From: Gemmatimonadales bacterium
GTDB taxonomy: Bacteria > Gemmatimonadota > Gemmatimonadetes > Palauibacterales > Palauibacteraceae
Assembly: GCA_009841005.1 (NCBI GenBank)
Contig: VXMR01000040.1
Coordinates: 1 to 64,000 of the forward strand
DNA length: 64,000 bases
Reading direction: 5' to 3'
The translations under genes were made by a program, and so were the position numbers. The notes under the pieces were generated by a model, which was not told the origin of the DNA, made no database searches, and saw only the letters and a list, made by a program, of their open reading frames with translations. This document shows, piece by piece, positions 9,177 to 17,447 of the stretch (the first letter of the stretch is position 1; each line of letters opens with the position of its first letter).

Positions 9177-10484
9177 TTGCTGTGCGGCGCGGCGATTGGT
9201 GAGGTTGGACCGGATCCGGGCTATCGCAACGAGGAACTGAATATCCGCTACATCACGCTTCTGGGGCTTGGCGCCCTTCTCCTTCTGCCGGGCCCGACGC
9301 TCGGTCAGGAAGCCGTACACCGAGTCTCGCTCGCGGCAGCCCTCGAGGCGTTCGCCGCGAACAGCCTCGCTCTGAGGATCTCACGCTCCGAGGCCGCCGA
9401 GATCGCGGGAGCCGCGCGCCAGTCCCGCGCCTGGTTCAACCCGTCGCTCTCGGCCAGGCGCGACGACCTCGACCGGAATGGCGACGAGTACTGGGAGGAG
9501 AATCTGCTCCTCTCTCAGCCCCTCGAATGGCCCGGCCGCACCGCCGCCCGCTACCGGGCCGCCGCCCGCACGATCGAAGCGAGCACCGCCCGTTTCCGCA
9601 GCGACTCGACCCGGCTCGCCTTCGAGGTTCGCGAAGCCTGGGCGCTCGCGTGGTTTGCGGAAGCGGCGGAACTCACGGCGCGGCAGACCGTGGCGGTGAT
9701 CCAGGAGGTCGCCGAGGATGCGGAGATCCGCCTGGAGGAGGGAGACATCTCCGCCTACGAAACGCGGCGGCTGCGACTGGAACGGGTGCAGGCGGAGCAG
9801 GGTGTGGCGGAGGCCGAACTCCGGTCTCGCGACGCCCGCAGGCGCCTCGCCGCGCTGACCTTTCCCGGGACGGGAATCGAGGAGGTCGGACCGTCCGCGG
9901 GGCTGGAAGGGCTGCCGCCCGCGGTGACTCGGGAAGCCGCGCTCGGCGCGCTGCTCGAGCGGCCGGACCTCGAGGCCGCGGCCCGGGATCTGGACGCCGC
10001 GCAGGCCGAACTCGCCGTTGCGAAGTCCGGCTGGATGCCCGATCCGACCGTCAGTATGGGATATCGACGGCAGGAGGGCGGATTCCAGGGCCTCAGCCTG
10101 GGTCTCGATCTCCCGCTGCCGCTGTTCGATCGCGGAGGGGGGGACCGGCAGGCAGCCGACGCCCGGAGCGCCGCGGCCGCCCATCGCCTCGACCTCCGGA
10201 GACGGCTGGCCGAGAACGATCTCCTGATGACCGCGGACCGGTACGCCTCCAGTCGAGGCCGTCTCGAAACGGCGGCCGATGGCCTGCTGGCGGATGCCGA
10301 GGCGCTGCTCGCCTCGGCGACGGCGGCGTACGGAGAGAACGAGATGTCGCTCCTGGAGTTGCTCGACGCGGCGAACGCCTTCCGGAGCGCGCGGCTCAGC
10401 GCCCTCTCCATGCGATCCGCGGCGTGGATCGACTACTGGGACCTCCTGCGTGCCATGGGACGGGCTCCGGAGGACGAACGTTGA
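9177..10484 (+). CDS. TolC-family outer-membrane efflux protein
   Basis: Outer-membrane/periplasmic channel subunit of tripartite efflux pumps. After a hydrophobic signal segment (LLGLGALLLLPGPTLG) the protein contains two long alpha-helical repeats typical of OEP domains: about residues 50-230 (SLAAALEAFAANSLALRIS and similar) and 235-430 (REAALGALLERPDLEAA...EMSLLELLDAANAFRSARL). The start is uncertain: the only standard in-frame codon upstream of the signal is TTG at 9177, and a CTG just before NIRYITLLG would give a tighter signal peptide. It is divergent from the plug protein. It could serve the RND pump at the left edge. Confidence 0.88.
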   Translation: MLCGAAIGEVGPDPGYRNEELNIRYITLLGLGALLLLPGPTLGQEAVHRVSLAAALEAFAANSLALRISRSEAAEIAGAARQSRAWFNPSLSARRDDLDRNGDEYWEENLLLSQPLEWPGRTAARYRAAARTIEASTARFRSDSTRLAFEVREAWALAWFAEAAELTARQTVAVIQEVAEDAEIRLEEGDISAYETRRLRLERVQAEQGVAEAELRSRDARRRLAALTFPGTGIEEVGPSAGLEGLPPAVTREAALGALLERPDLEAAARDLDAAQAELAVAKSGWMPDPTVSMGYRRQEGGFQGLSLGLDLPLPLFDRGGGDRQAADARSAAAAHRLDLRRRLAENDLLMTADRYASSRGRLETAADGLLADAEALLASATAAYGENEMSLLELLDAANAFRSARLSALSMRSAAWIDYWDLLRAMGRAPEDER

Positions 10485-10509
10485 ACCGGGCTCCGTCGCC
10501 CGCAGGGAC

Positions 10510-11865
10510 TCACGACCCCGCGAAGACGCCGAGCACGTCGGTGAGGAGCCACCAGGCACCGACGGCGAGGATCGCGGCGGGGATCACGAAGCGGAGCCAG
10601 TAGTAGAGCCAGATCGCCGGCACGCCCCGCTTCGCGCGCCGATCCTCGCCCGCCGCCAGTTGCCGCAGTACTTCAGAGCGGTCCAGAGCCCATCCCACGG
10701 CGACGACCGAGAGCAGCGCGCCGAGCGTCTGGAAGCCCGATCCGAAGGTCAGATCCCACGGCGTGAACACGTTCATGTTGATCATCGGCGGTAGCGCGAA
10801 CGCGAACACGACCACGGTCGTCAGGGTGACGGCGCGCGAGCGGCCGATTCCGGTGTTGTCGGTGACCCCGGCCACCAGCACCTCCAGCGCCGCCACATCC
10901 GACAGGTAAGCGCCGCCGAACAGGGCCAGGAAGAAGAGCGTCCCGAACACGGCCCCGGCAGGGATCCGTCCGAACACCTCGGGCAGCGTGACGAAGAGGA
11001 GGCCGGGGCCGCTCGCCGGTTCAAGTCCGAACGCGAACACGGCGGGGAAGATGGCGAGCCCCGCCATGAGTCCGGCGCAAAGGTCGCCGCCCGCGGTGAA
11101 GACGGCGTTGCCGCGCAGGGGGTCGTCGCGGTTCAGGTAGGAGCCGTACACGACCATGAAGGTGCCGCCCAGCGAGAGGCTGAAGATCGCCTGACCCAAG
11201 GCGCCCAGCATGACCGGCGGCGTGAGCGCGCCGGGATCGAAGGCGCCGAGGTACCAGCGGAGACCCTCGCCGGCCCCCGGCAGCGTCAGAGAGCGGGCGA
11301 TGAGGATCACGAGCCCCGCAAGGAGCGCCGGAACGATGAAGCGGCTCGCTTTCTCGATCCCGCGCCGCAGCCCGCGGCGCAGCACCGCGGCGCAGGTGAG
11401 GAGGACGGCCCCGGTGCAGGCGCACTGCAGCAGGAAGGAGCGAAGGGAGAACCCCTCGTCCGGGGGCAGGATCGCGGCGGCGTCGATCTCGATCCCGACG
11501 CCGGAGAGCAGCCCGGCCAGGGCGTGGTACAGCACCCAGCCGAGCGCGTTCGAGTAGTAGCCGGTGGCGGCGGTGACGCCGACGAAGAAGATCCAGCCGA
11601 GGGCGCGGCCGAAGGGGAGACCTCCCGACTCGAACGCGCCGACCGGGCCGCGGCGGGTATGCCGGCCCAGCGTCCACTCCGCCATGAGCGCGGGAACTCC
11701 GATCAGCACCACGGCCAGGACGTAGAAGGCCACGAAGGGAGCCCCGCCGAACTCGCCGACCATGTACGGGAAGCGCCAGACGTTCCCCAGCCCGACGGCG
11801 ACGCCGATCATCGTGGCCACGAGCCCGAAGCGGGAGCCGAACGTCTCGCGTCTGTCTCGTTCCAT
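10510..11865 (-). CDS. Sodium-dependent transporter, NSS (SLC6/LeuT) family
   Basis: Sodium-coupled amino-acid-type symporter, 451 residues and about 11-12 membrane segments. The N-terminus has the NSS signature FGLVATMIGVAVGLGNVWRFPY (TM1, the sodium/substrate site, unwound at GVAVGLGN). TM6-like FSLSLGGTFMVVYGSYLNRDDP and an extended C-terminus follow. The length fits bacterial NSS proteins. It converges on tolC (25 bp) and is divergent from the YkvI-like gene with a 121-bp spacer. Substrate (amino acid or amine) cannot be read from sequence alone. Confidence 0.92.
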   Translation of the reverse strand: MERDRRETFGSRFGLVATMIGVAVGLGNVWRFPYMVGEFGGAPFVAFYVLAVVLIGVPALMAEWTLGRHTRRGPVGAFESGGLPFGRALGWIFFVGVTAATGYYSNALGWVLYHALAGLLSGVGIEIDAAAILPPDEGFSLRSFLLQCACTGAVLLTCAAVLRRGLRRGIEKASRFIVPALLAGLVILIARSLTLPGAGEGLRWYLGAFDPGALTPPVMLGALGQAIFSLSLGGTFMVVYGSYLNRDDPLRGNAVFTAGGDLCAGLMAGLAIFPAVFAFGLEPASGPGLLFVTLPEVFGRIPAGAVFGTLFFLALFGGAYLSDVAALEVLVAGVTDNTGIGRSRAVTLTTVVVFAFALPPMINMNVFTPWDLTFGSGFQTLGALLSVVAVGWALDRSEVLRQLAAGEDRRAKRGVPAIWLYYWLRFVIPAAILAVGAWWLLTDVLGVFAGS

Positions 11866-11986
11866 CGCTGTTCTCTAGCTTGGCGGGTCGCAAGTGGCCG
11901 CCGGCACCCGGCGCCCGGGTCCACTCGCCCCTCGCTGACGGGCGCAACCTTGGGGCAGGGGCCGGCCGAGAGAAAGGGACGCCAGT

Positions 11987-13114
11987 GTGAAAGCTCCCTG
12001 GTTCCGCCGCTATCTGCTGCCGGGGCTCGTCTTCCAGTCCGCCGTCATCGCCGGCGGATACGGCACGGGACGGGAGAACGTCGAGTTCTTCCTCTCGATC
12101 GGCCCCACACCCGGCCTCTGGGCGATGGCGCTCTCGACTGCGATCTGGAGCGCGGTGTGCGCCGTCACGTTCGAACTCGCGCGGCAGTTCCGCAGCTACG
12201 AATACCGCAACTTTTTCAAGCGTCTGCTCGGGCCGTCCTGGGTCCTGTTCGAGGTCACGTACGTACTGCTCACGCTCCTCGTGCTCGCCGTCATCGGGGC
12301 GGCGGCGGGCTCGATCGTGGACGAGACCTTCGGCCTTCCGTATGCGCTGGGCGTGATCGTGGCGCTGGGGGCGGTCGCGCTGCTTCTCTTCTACGGGAGC
12401 GTCGCGATCGAGCGCTTCTTCGCCGGCTGGTCGTTCGCGCTCTACGCCGTGTTCGTGGCGCTCGTCGTGTGGTCGCTGGTGCGCTTCGGGTCCACGCTGG
12501 GCCCGAGCTTCACCGCCAGCGGTCCCAACGGCGACTGGCTCGTGAAGGGGGTCCAGTACGGAGGCTACAACCTCTCCGCGGCCGCCGTCGCGCTCTTCAC
12601 CGTGCGCCACATCCAGACCCGGATCCAGGCCGTGTGGGCCGGCCTGCTGGCCGGCGTCATCGGGATGCTGCCGGCGTTCTTCTTCTACCTCGCGATGGTG
12701 CCGCACTACCCCGCGATCATCGACGCGACCGTCCCCTCGAACTTCATCCTCGAGGCGCTCGGGTCGAGGACGTTCCAGATCGCCTACCAGGTCATCCTCT
12801 TCGGCACCCTGATCGAGACCGGCACCGGGATGATCCACGCGGTGAACGAGCGGCTCGCCGTCACGCGGGGTGAGCGGGGCGCCGGGATGCCGAGCTGGGC
12901 GAGGCCGGTGGTCGCGGCGGTCTTCCTCGGGATCGCGCTGTCCCTCACCCCTCTCGGCCTCATCGACCTCATCCGTCAGGGCTACGGGACGATCACCTGG
13001 GGCTTCATCGTCTACTACGTCCTGCCCGTGCTCACGGTCGGCGCGTGGCTCGCGTTCCGGAAGCGGCGAGGAACTGGGAACGCCGGGACATCCGGAGGGG
13101 GTGAAGGGACGTGA
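11987..13114 (+). CDS. YkvI-like polytopic membrane protein (LeuT-fold-type transporter)
   Basis: Integral membrane protein, 375 residues, about ten hydrophobic segments. The N-terminal FQSAVIAGGYGTGRENVEFF matches the glycine-rich first helix of YkvI-type proteins, a poorly characterised group related to LeuT-fold transporters. It starts with GTG at 11987 behind a purine-rich stretch (AGAAAGGGA). Its stop overlaps the GTG of the next gene by 4 nt, and that gene overlaps queF, so all three form an operon. From memory, ykvI of Bacillus subtilis neighbours the ykvJKLM queuosine-precursor genes, where ykvM is queF. A role in precursor transport is therefore worth testing but unproven. Confidence 0.72.
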   Translation: MKAPWFRRYLLPGLVFQSAVIAGGYGTGRENVEFFLSIGPTPGLWAMALSTAIWSAVCAVTFELARQFRSYEYRNFFKRLLGPSWVLFEVTYVLLTLLVLAVIGAAAGSIVDETFGLPYALGVIVALGAVALLLFYGSVAIERFFAGWSFALYAVFVALVVWSLVRFGSTLGPSFTASGPNGDWLVKGVQYGGYNLSAAAVALFTVRHIQTRIQAVWAGLLAGVIGMLPAFFFYLAMVPHYPAIIDATVPSNFILEALGSRTFQIAYQVILFGTLIETGTGMIHAVNERLAVTRGERGAGMPSWARPVVAAVFLGIALSLTPLGLIDLIRQGYGTITWGFIVYYVLPVLTVGAWLAFRKRRGTGNAGTSGGGEGT

Positions 13115-14355
13115 ACACTCGCGCCATTCTCATCGGTCTCGCACTTGGACTGGGGCTCGGGGTCGCCGCCTCCGTCACCGGATCTCCGGCGCTCCTGCGC
13201 GCGGCAGAGGCCGTGGCGCCGCTTGGACAGGTCTTCCTGCGCGCGATTCAGATGGTCGTGATTCCGCTCGTCGCCGCGGTCGTGTTCGTCGGCGTGGGGC
13301 GGATCGGGAGCCTCCGCAAGCTGGGGCGCATCGGCGGCCTCTCCGTCGGCTTTTTCTGGATCACGACGCTGCCGGCGATCCTCATCGGAATGGGCGTGAT
13401 GGGGTTCGCGCTCAGCTTCACGGCGCCGGTGCCGCCCCCGACGCCGACGACGGAACTGAACACAGCGAACCCGGGCGTGATCGACTTCCTCGTGAACCTC
13501 GTGCCGAGGAACCCGGTGCAGGCGGCGGCGGACGGATCGCTGCTCTCGATCCTCATCTTCATCGTCCTTCTCGCGGCGGCCACGACGACACTGCCGCGCG
13601 AGAAGCGGGAGTTGCTCACCGGATTCGCGGAGTCGGCGGGCGACGCCCTCATCAAGCTCATGAACTGGGTTCTGTGGACGGCCCCGGTGGGCGTGTTCGG
13701 CCTCGCCGCGCCGGTGGTCGCGCGCACGGGGCTCGCGCTGCTCCAGAACCTCGCCGTCTTCATCCTCGCGGTCGTCGTCGGTCTCTTCATCCTCAAGGGT
13801 CTCGTCCTGCTGCCCATGGTCCGCTTCGTCGGCGGCATGCGGGCGGGGCGATTCATCCGCGGCACGGTGGGTACGTACACCGTCGGCTTCACCACGACGA
13901 CGTCGGTGGGTACGCTGCCCATGATGCTGCAGGAGGCGGAGAAGCTGGGGCTCCGGCGAGACCGCTACACCCTGATCCTCCCGCTCGGGGCCTCGATCAA
14001 CCGCCCGGGGAGCGCCCTCTTCCAGAGCGCTTCGCTGGTCTTCCTCGCCGCCATGTACGGGGTCCCGCTCGATGCGGGGCTCATCGCCGCGGCGGTCCTC
14101 GCGATCTTCCTCGCAGCGATGACGGTGGCGCCGGTGCCGAGCGCGAGCATCGTGTCGATGGTGCCGGCGCTCGATGTGGTGGGCGTCCCCCTGGCCGGAC
14201 TCGGGATCCTGCTCGGGATCGACCGCGTGCCCGACGTCTTCCGCTCGGCGACGAACGTCATCGGCCACATGGCCGCCGCCACGACCGTCGATGCGATGAC
14301 GCGCAACGATGAAGAGGCGGATGAAGAGATGACCGAAGGGACGGAGGACGGATGA
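13111..14355 (+). CDS. Dicarboxylate/amino-acid:cation symporter-like protein (SLC1/DAACS family)
   Basis: Elevator-type secondary transporter, 414 residues, about eight membrane segments and two re-entrant hairpins. The HP1 region reads GFTTTTSVGTLPMM (family SSSSAATLP type). The usual NMDGT cation motif reads NRPGS. The TM8 motif (RT..NV.GD in glutamate carriers) reads RSATNVIGH: the Arg that binds a carboxylate is kept but the Asp that binds the amino group is His. The substrate is therefore probably not an ordinary amino acid. It starts with GTG overlapping the preceding stop and ends overlapping queF. Substrate is unknown; context suggests a link to queF. Confidence 0.85.
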   Translation: MNTRAILIGLALGLGLGVAASVTGSPALLRAAEAVAPLGQVFLRAIQMVVIPLVAAVVFVGVGRIGSLRKLGRIGGLSVGFFWITTLPAILIGMGVMGFALSFTAPVPPPTPTTELNTANPGVIDFLVNLVPRNPVQAAADGSLLSILIFIVLLAAATTTLPREKRELLTGFAESAGDALIKLMNWVLWTAPVGVFGLAAPVVARTGLALLQNLAVFILAVVVGLFILKGLVLLPMVRFVGGMRAGRFIRGTVGTYTVGFTTTTSVGTLPMMLQEAEKLGLRRDRYTLILPLGASINRPGSALFQSASLVFLAAMYGVPLDAGLIAAAVLAIFLAAMTVAPVPSASIVSMVPALDVVGVPLAGLGILLGIDRVPDVFRSATNVIGHMAAATTVDAMTRNDEEADEEMTEGTEDG

Positions 14356-14756
14356 CGAGGCTCCCCGCGTCCGGTCCCCTGCCGCGGCCCCGGGACCCGG
14401 AGGAGGGACGCGAGACGCTGCGCGCGGAGGCGATCCCGGCGGCCGACGTCCAGCGCGTCCGACTGCGGGCGCTGGAGTTCACATCGCTGTGCCCGAAGAC
14501 GGGACAGCCGGACTTCGGGCGGGTGACGATCGACTACGAGCCGCGCGACCGCTGCCTGGAGTCGAAGGCGCTCAAGTTCTACCTGTGGTCCTTCCGCGAC
14601 GAGGGGGAGTTTTGCGAGACGCTCGCGGCCCGGATCGCCGACGACGTGGTCTACGCCGTGGCGCCGCGCCGGGTGCGCGTCGAGGTTGAGCAGAACGTCC
14701 GTGGCGGCATCGAGATCGTCGCGACCGCCGAGCGCGGGGAGGCGGCCGCCGACTGA
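14352..14756 (+). CDS. queF: NADPH-dependent 7-cyano-7-deazaguanine reductase QueF (type I)
   Basis: Reduces preQ0 to preQ1 in queuosine biosynthesis. The 134-residue short form carries the thioimide-forming Cys47 in EFTSLCPKTGQPDFG, Asp54 in the same motif, and the substrate-binding ESKALKFYLWSFR at 70-82. The next motif, normally F-H-E (His96-Glu97 in Bacillus), reads F-C-E at 87-89, so the conserved His is Cys88 here; Glu89 is kept. The C-terminal RGGI is present. Its ATG overlaps the stop of the symporter gene (ATGA). No other queuosine gene is visible in the window. Confidence 0.93.
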   Translation: MTRLPASGPLPRPRDPEEGRETLRAEAIPAADVQRVRLRALEFTSLCPKTGQPDFGRVTIDYEPRDRCLESKALKFYLWSFRDEGEFCETLAARIADDVVYAVAPRRVRVEVEQNVRGGIEIVATAERGEAAAD

Positions 14757-14802
14757 GGCTCCCACCCCGCCCCACAGGCGACGCGCGCGTCCGAATGCCC
14801 GG

Positions 14803-16371
14803 TCAGGGCGCGCGGCGGATGGCGCGGCCGGGGCGGGCGCCGGTCGGCTCCCCGGCGGACCAGGTCTCCACGCCGCCGAGCCACACGCTCTCGACGCCCT
14901 CCGCCTGCCGGGTCCCGTTGTCGAAGGTCGACCGGTCCACCACGCGCACGGGGTCGAAGATCACGAGGTCCGCCCGGGCCCCGGCGCGCAGCACTCCGCG
15001 GTCGTTCAGCTTCAGCCGCCGCGCCGGCATCGAGGTGCCGCGCTGCACCGCCCGCTCCAGCGTCAGGATGCCGCGTTCCCGCACGTAGTGGCCCAGCACG
15101 CGCGGGAAAGTCCCGGCGCCGCGCGGGTGCGCGCTCCGCACCCCGCCGTCGCTCGACGTCATCACCCACGGCGAGGCCATGAACGTATCGACGTCGTCCT
15201 CGTTCATCGTGTGGCCGATGAGCCCGGAGCCCCCGTTCTCCATGATCCATATGTACGCCTCGACGTCCGTCATCCCCCGGCGCCGGGCGATCTCGTCGAG
15301 CCGCAGCCCGTTCAGTTCGGGTTCGTCCCAGAAGGCGACGATCTGCAGCCGGTTCGCGCCGCCGGCCGCCGCGATCCCCTTCGCCACGGAGTCGGGGTTC
15401 GAGAACATCCTCGAACGCACCACGATCGCGAGTCCGGACTGCCACGCCGCGTACGGGTACTGGTCCGCCGTCACGTCCAGCCCCTCGTCGTTCGCCCGCC
15501 GGATCCGCTCAAGCACGTCCGGAGCGCGTCCCCAGACCGAGGCGTTCCCCGCCTTGATGTGCGAGATCTGCACCGGAAGCCCCGCCTCGCGCCCGATGCG
15601 GATCGCCTCGTCCACGGCCTCCATCAGCCCTTCTTCCTCGTCGCGCATGTGGGTCATGTAGAAGCCGCCGTGGCCCGCCGCCGCCCGCGCCACCGCGATC
15701 AGCTCGCCCGTCGTGGAGTAGAAGCCGGGGTCGTATTCGAGTCCGCTCGAAAGGCCGAACGCGCCGTCGGTCATCCCGCGCTCGACGCGCACCGTCATGT
15801 CCGCGATCTCGGCGTCCGTCGCGCTGCGCCGGTAGTTCTCCCCCAGCGCGAGTCTGCGCACGGTCCCGTGTCCGACGAGCGTCGCGACGTCCACCGTGGG
15901 ACGGAGTTCGTCGATGCGCGCCAGGTAGTCCGAGATCGGCCACGGAGAGGAGCCGTCGGCCCCGACGACGATCGTCGTGATGCCCTGCGCGAGTTGGGTC
16001 GTGGCCAGCGGGAAGTTGAACAGGCGGTCCGTGGAGTGGTTGTGGATGTCGATGAAGCCCGGAGCGAGGACGAGGCCCGTGAGGTCGCGCCGTTCCGCAT
16101 CGGGCGGGGCCTCGACGGAGCCCGGGGCGCCGAGTGCCGCAATGCGTCCCCCGTCGATGAGCAGGTCGCCGACATAGCCGGGTGCGCCCATCCCGTCGAC
16201 GAGCGTCGCGTTCGTGAAGAGGACTGTGGCCGGTTCTTCCGTCACACCCGTGGCCGCCTGCGCGGCGGCCCGTTCCGGAGCGCCGGCGCCTCCGGCGACT
16301 CCAAGGATCAGCGCCGAAAGGAGGTGGAGGCTGCGCCCGCCGCCGCGGGGGCGTTTCGTTCCTTCAGACAT
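14803..16371 (-). CDS. Exported N-acyl-D-amino-acid deacylase-like amidohydrolase
   Basis: Amidohydrolase-superfamily enzyme of the D-aminoacylase type, 522 residues with an N-terminal signal peptide (about 13-38, ending at AAAQA). The metal motif is HNH at 110-112 (GFIDIHNHSTD). Other family elements are GLSSGLEYDPGFYSTTGELI, MTHMRDEEEG, ISHIKAGN, GHTMNEDDV and TSSDGG (Asp ligand). The loop that usually reads GNCG and supplies a Cys metal ligand reads GADG at 137-140, so Asp139 replaces Cys. It ends convergently 46 bp from queF. Deacylase specificity is inferred from the family only. Confidence 0.85.
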   Translation of the reverse strand: MSEGTKRPRGGGRSLHLLSALILGVAGGAGAPERAAAQAATGVTEEPATVLFTNATLVDGMGAPGYVGDLLIDGGRIAALGAPGSVEAPPDAERRDLTGLVLAPGFIDIHNHSTDRLFNFPLATTQLAQGITTIVVGADGSSPWPISDYLARIDELRPTVDVATLVGHGTVRRLALGENYRRSATDAEIADMTVRVERGMTDGAFGLSSGLEYDPGFYSTTGELIAVARAAAGHGGFYMTHMRDEEEGLMEAVDEAIRIGREAGLPVQISHIKAGNASVWGRAPDVLERIRRANDEGLDVTADQYPYAAWQSGLAIVVRSRMFSNPDSVAKGIAAAGGANRLQIVAFWDEPELNGLRLDEIARRRGMTDVEAYIWIMENGGSGLIGHTMNEDDVDTFMASPWVMTSSDGGVRSAHPRGAGTFPRVLGHYVRERGILTLERAVQRGTSMPARRLKLNDRGVLRAGARADLVIFDPVRVVDRSTFDNGTRQAEGVESVWLGGVETWSAGEPTGARPGRAIRRAP

Positions 16372-16462
16372 ATCGCGTTACTTTCATGTTTCCGTGACGA
16401 TGAAGCCGGTGCGGCCCCTCAAGGGTAGGCCCGTTCCGGCAGGTTCCAATAGAGGGAGAACG

Positions 16463-17008
16463 ATGGAAAGGTACGCACGTCTCGTGCTTTCGTTCGCCGC
16501 GCTGCTCCTGGCGCTGGCGCCCACGGCGCTGGCGGGTCAGGCGGACGAGGCACCGCTCAGGATCGGCGTCATCGACCTGGACGCCGCCGCGTTCGGGTCG
16601 CCGGCGGGACAGGAACTCGCGCAGCAACTGACGGACTTCCAGCAGGAACTCGCCGCCGAACTGCAGTCGCGCCAGGAAGCGGTGCGCGCGGTCGAGCTAC
16701 GGGTCGCCGAAGCGGACAGCCTGACCGTCGACGAGCAACGCGTGCTCGAGCGCGAGTATCAGGATGCCCTCACGGCTTTCCAGCGCTACCAGCAGGACAA
16801 GCAGGAGGAAGCGACCGCGCTGCAGAACGACGGACGCGAGCGGATCCGCGCGGAACTCGCGCCGGTGATCGAAGCGATTCAGGCGGAACTGGATTACGAC
16901 CTGATCCTGAACGCGACGAGCCCCATCATCATCCTGTTCAGCGAACGCGTCGACATCACGCAACTCGTCATCGACCGCCTCGCCTCGGAGAGCCCCGGCG
17001 GTTCGTAG
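16463..17008 (+). CDS. OmpH/Skp-family periplasmic chaperone
   Basis: Periplasmic chaperone-like protein, 181 residues. The start at 16463 is set by GAGGGAG just upstream and gives a clean signal peptide (about 1-25, ALAGQA). The mature part begins with the family strand RIGVIDLDAA, continues as a long charged coiled coil (about 50-130, rich in Q/E/R/A) and ends with a strand region (LDYDLILNATSPIIILFS). This arrangement is typical of OmpH/Skp. It is a single gene. It is not beside bamA or lpxD as in many Gram-negatives. Confidence 0.87.
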   Translation: MERYARLVLSFAALLLALAPTALAGQADEAPLRIGVIDLDAAAFGSPAGQELAQQLTDFQQELAAELQSRQEAVRAVELRVAEADSLTVDEQRVLEREYQDALTAFQRYQQDKQEEATALQNDGRERIRAELAPVIEAIQAELDYDLILNATSPIIILFSERVDITQLVIDRLASESPGGS

Positions 17009-17064
17009 GCCTCCTCGAAGGCTAGACGGCCCGTTCGAGGGAGGCGGGCCGAGTTCGTCTCGGG

Positions 17065-17417
17065 TCAGCGGTCCGGGCGCAGCAGGTCCATCGTGTCGGC
17101 CAGCGCGGGCATCGTTTCGCCGCTCTCCAGAAAGGGGCGGACATCGGCCTCGACCGTCGCCCACTCCTCGCCCGCGACCCTCGCCGCACCGTTTCCCGCC
17201 ACGTGTCCTCTGTGAGCGCCGCCGCGGTCGGCTCCGTTTGGCGGCGCGCGGCGTTCAGCAGATCGAGGTTCGGTTCCGGCCACGCAGGATCGCTCAGGTA
17301 CCAGACGAGATCGTAGATGTCCCTGCCCTTCAGCCAGGGCCGGTGGAGCGTCGCGTGCAGTTTGCCGGCCAGCAGCGACGCCCGGTCGTGGTGATGGATC
17401 CGGAGGCTTGCCGGCAA
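17065..17417 (-). pseudogene. Remnant of an AbiEii/AbiGii-type nucleotidyltransferase toxin gene
   Basis: Only the C-terminal part of an AbiEii-like toxin remains. One frame reads SLLAGKLHATLHRPWLKG then RDIYDLVWYLSDPAWPEPNL and on to LTEDTWRETV, which is the family's conserved C-terminal half. Near 17178-17190 the reading frame shifts, and the continuation (EEWATVEADVRPFLESGE to the end) is found in another frame. The N-terminal nucleotidyltransferase domain is missing, and the fragment begins about 30 bp from the stop of the serine hydrolase gene. No AbiEi antitoxin is adjacent. This is a relic of a lost phage-defence/toxin-antitoxin locus. Confidence 0.75.
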
Positions 17418-17447
17418 GCTGTATGGGCGTGCGAGGACGCTGAGTCC

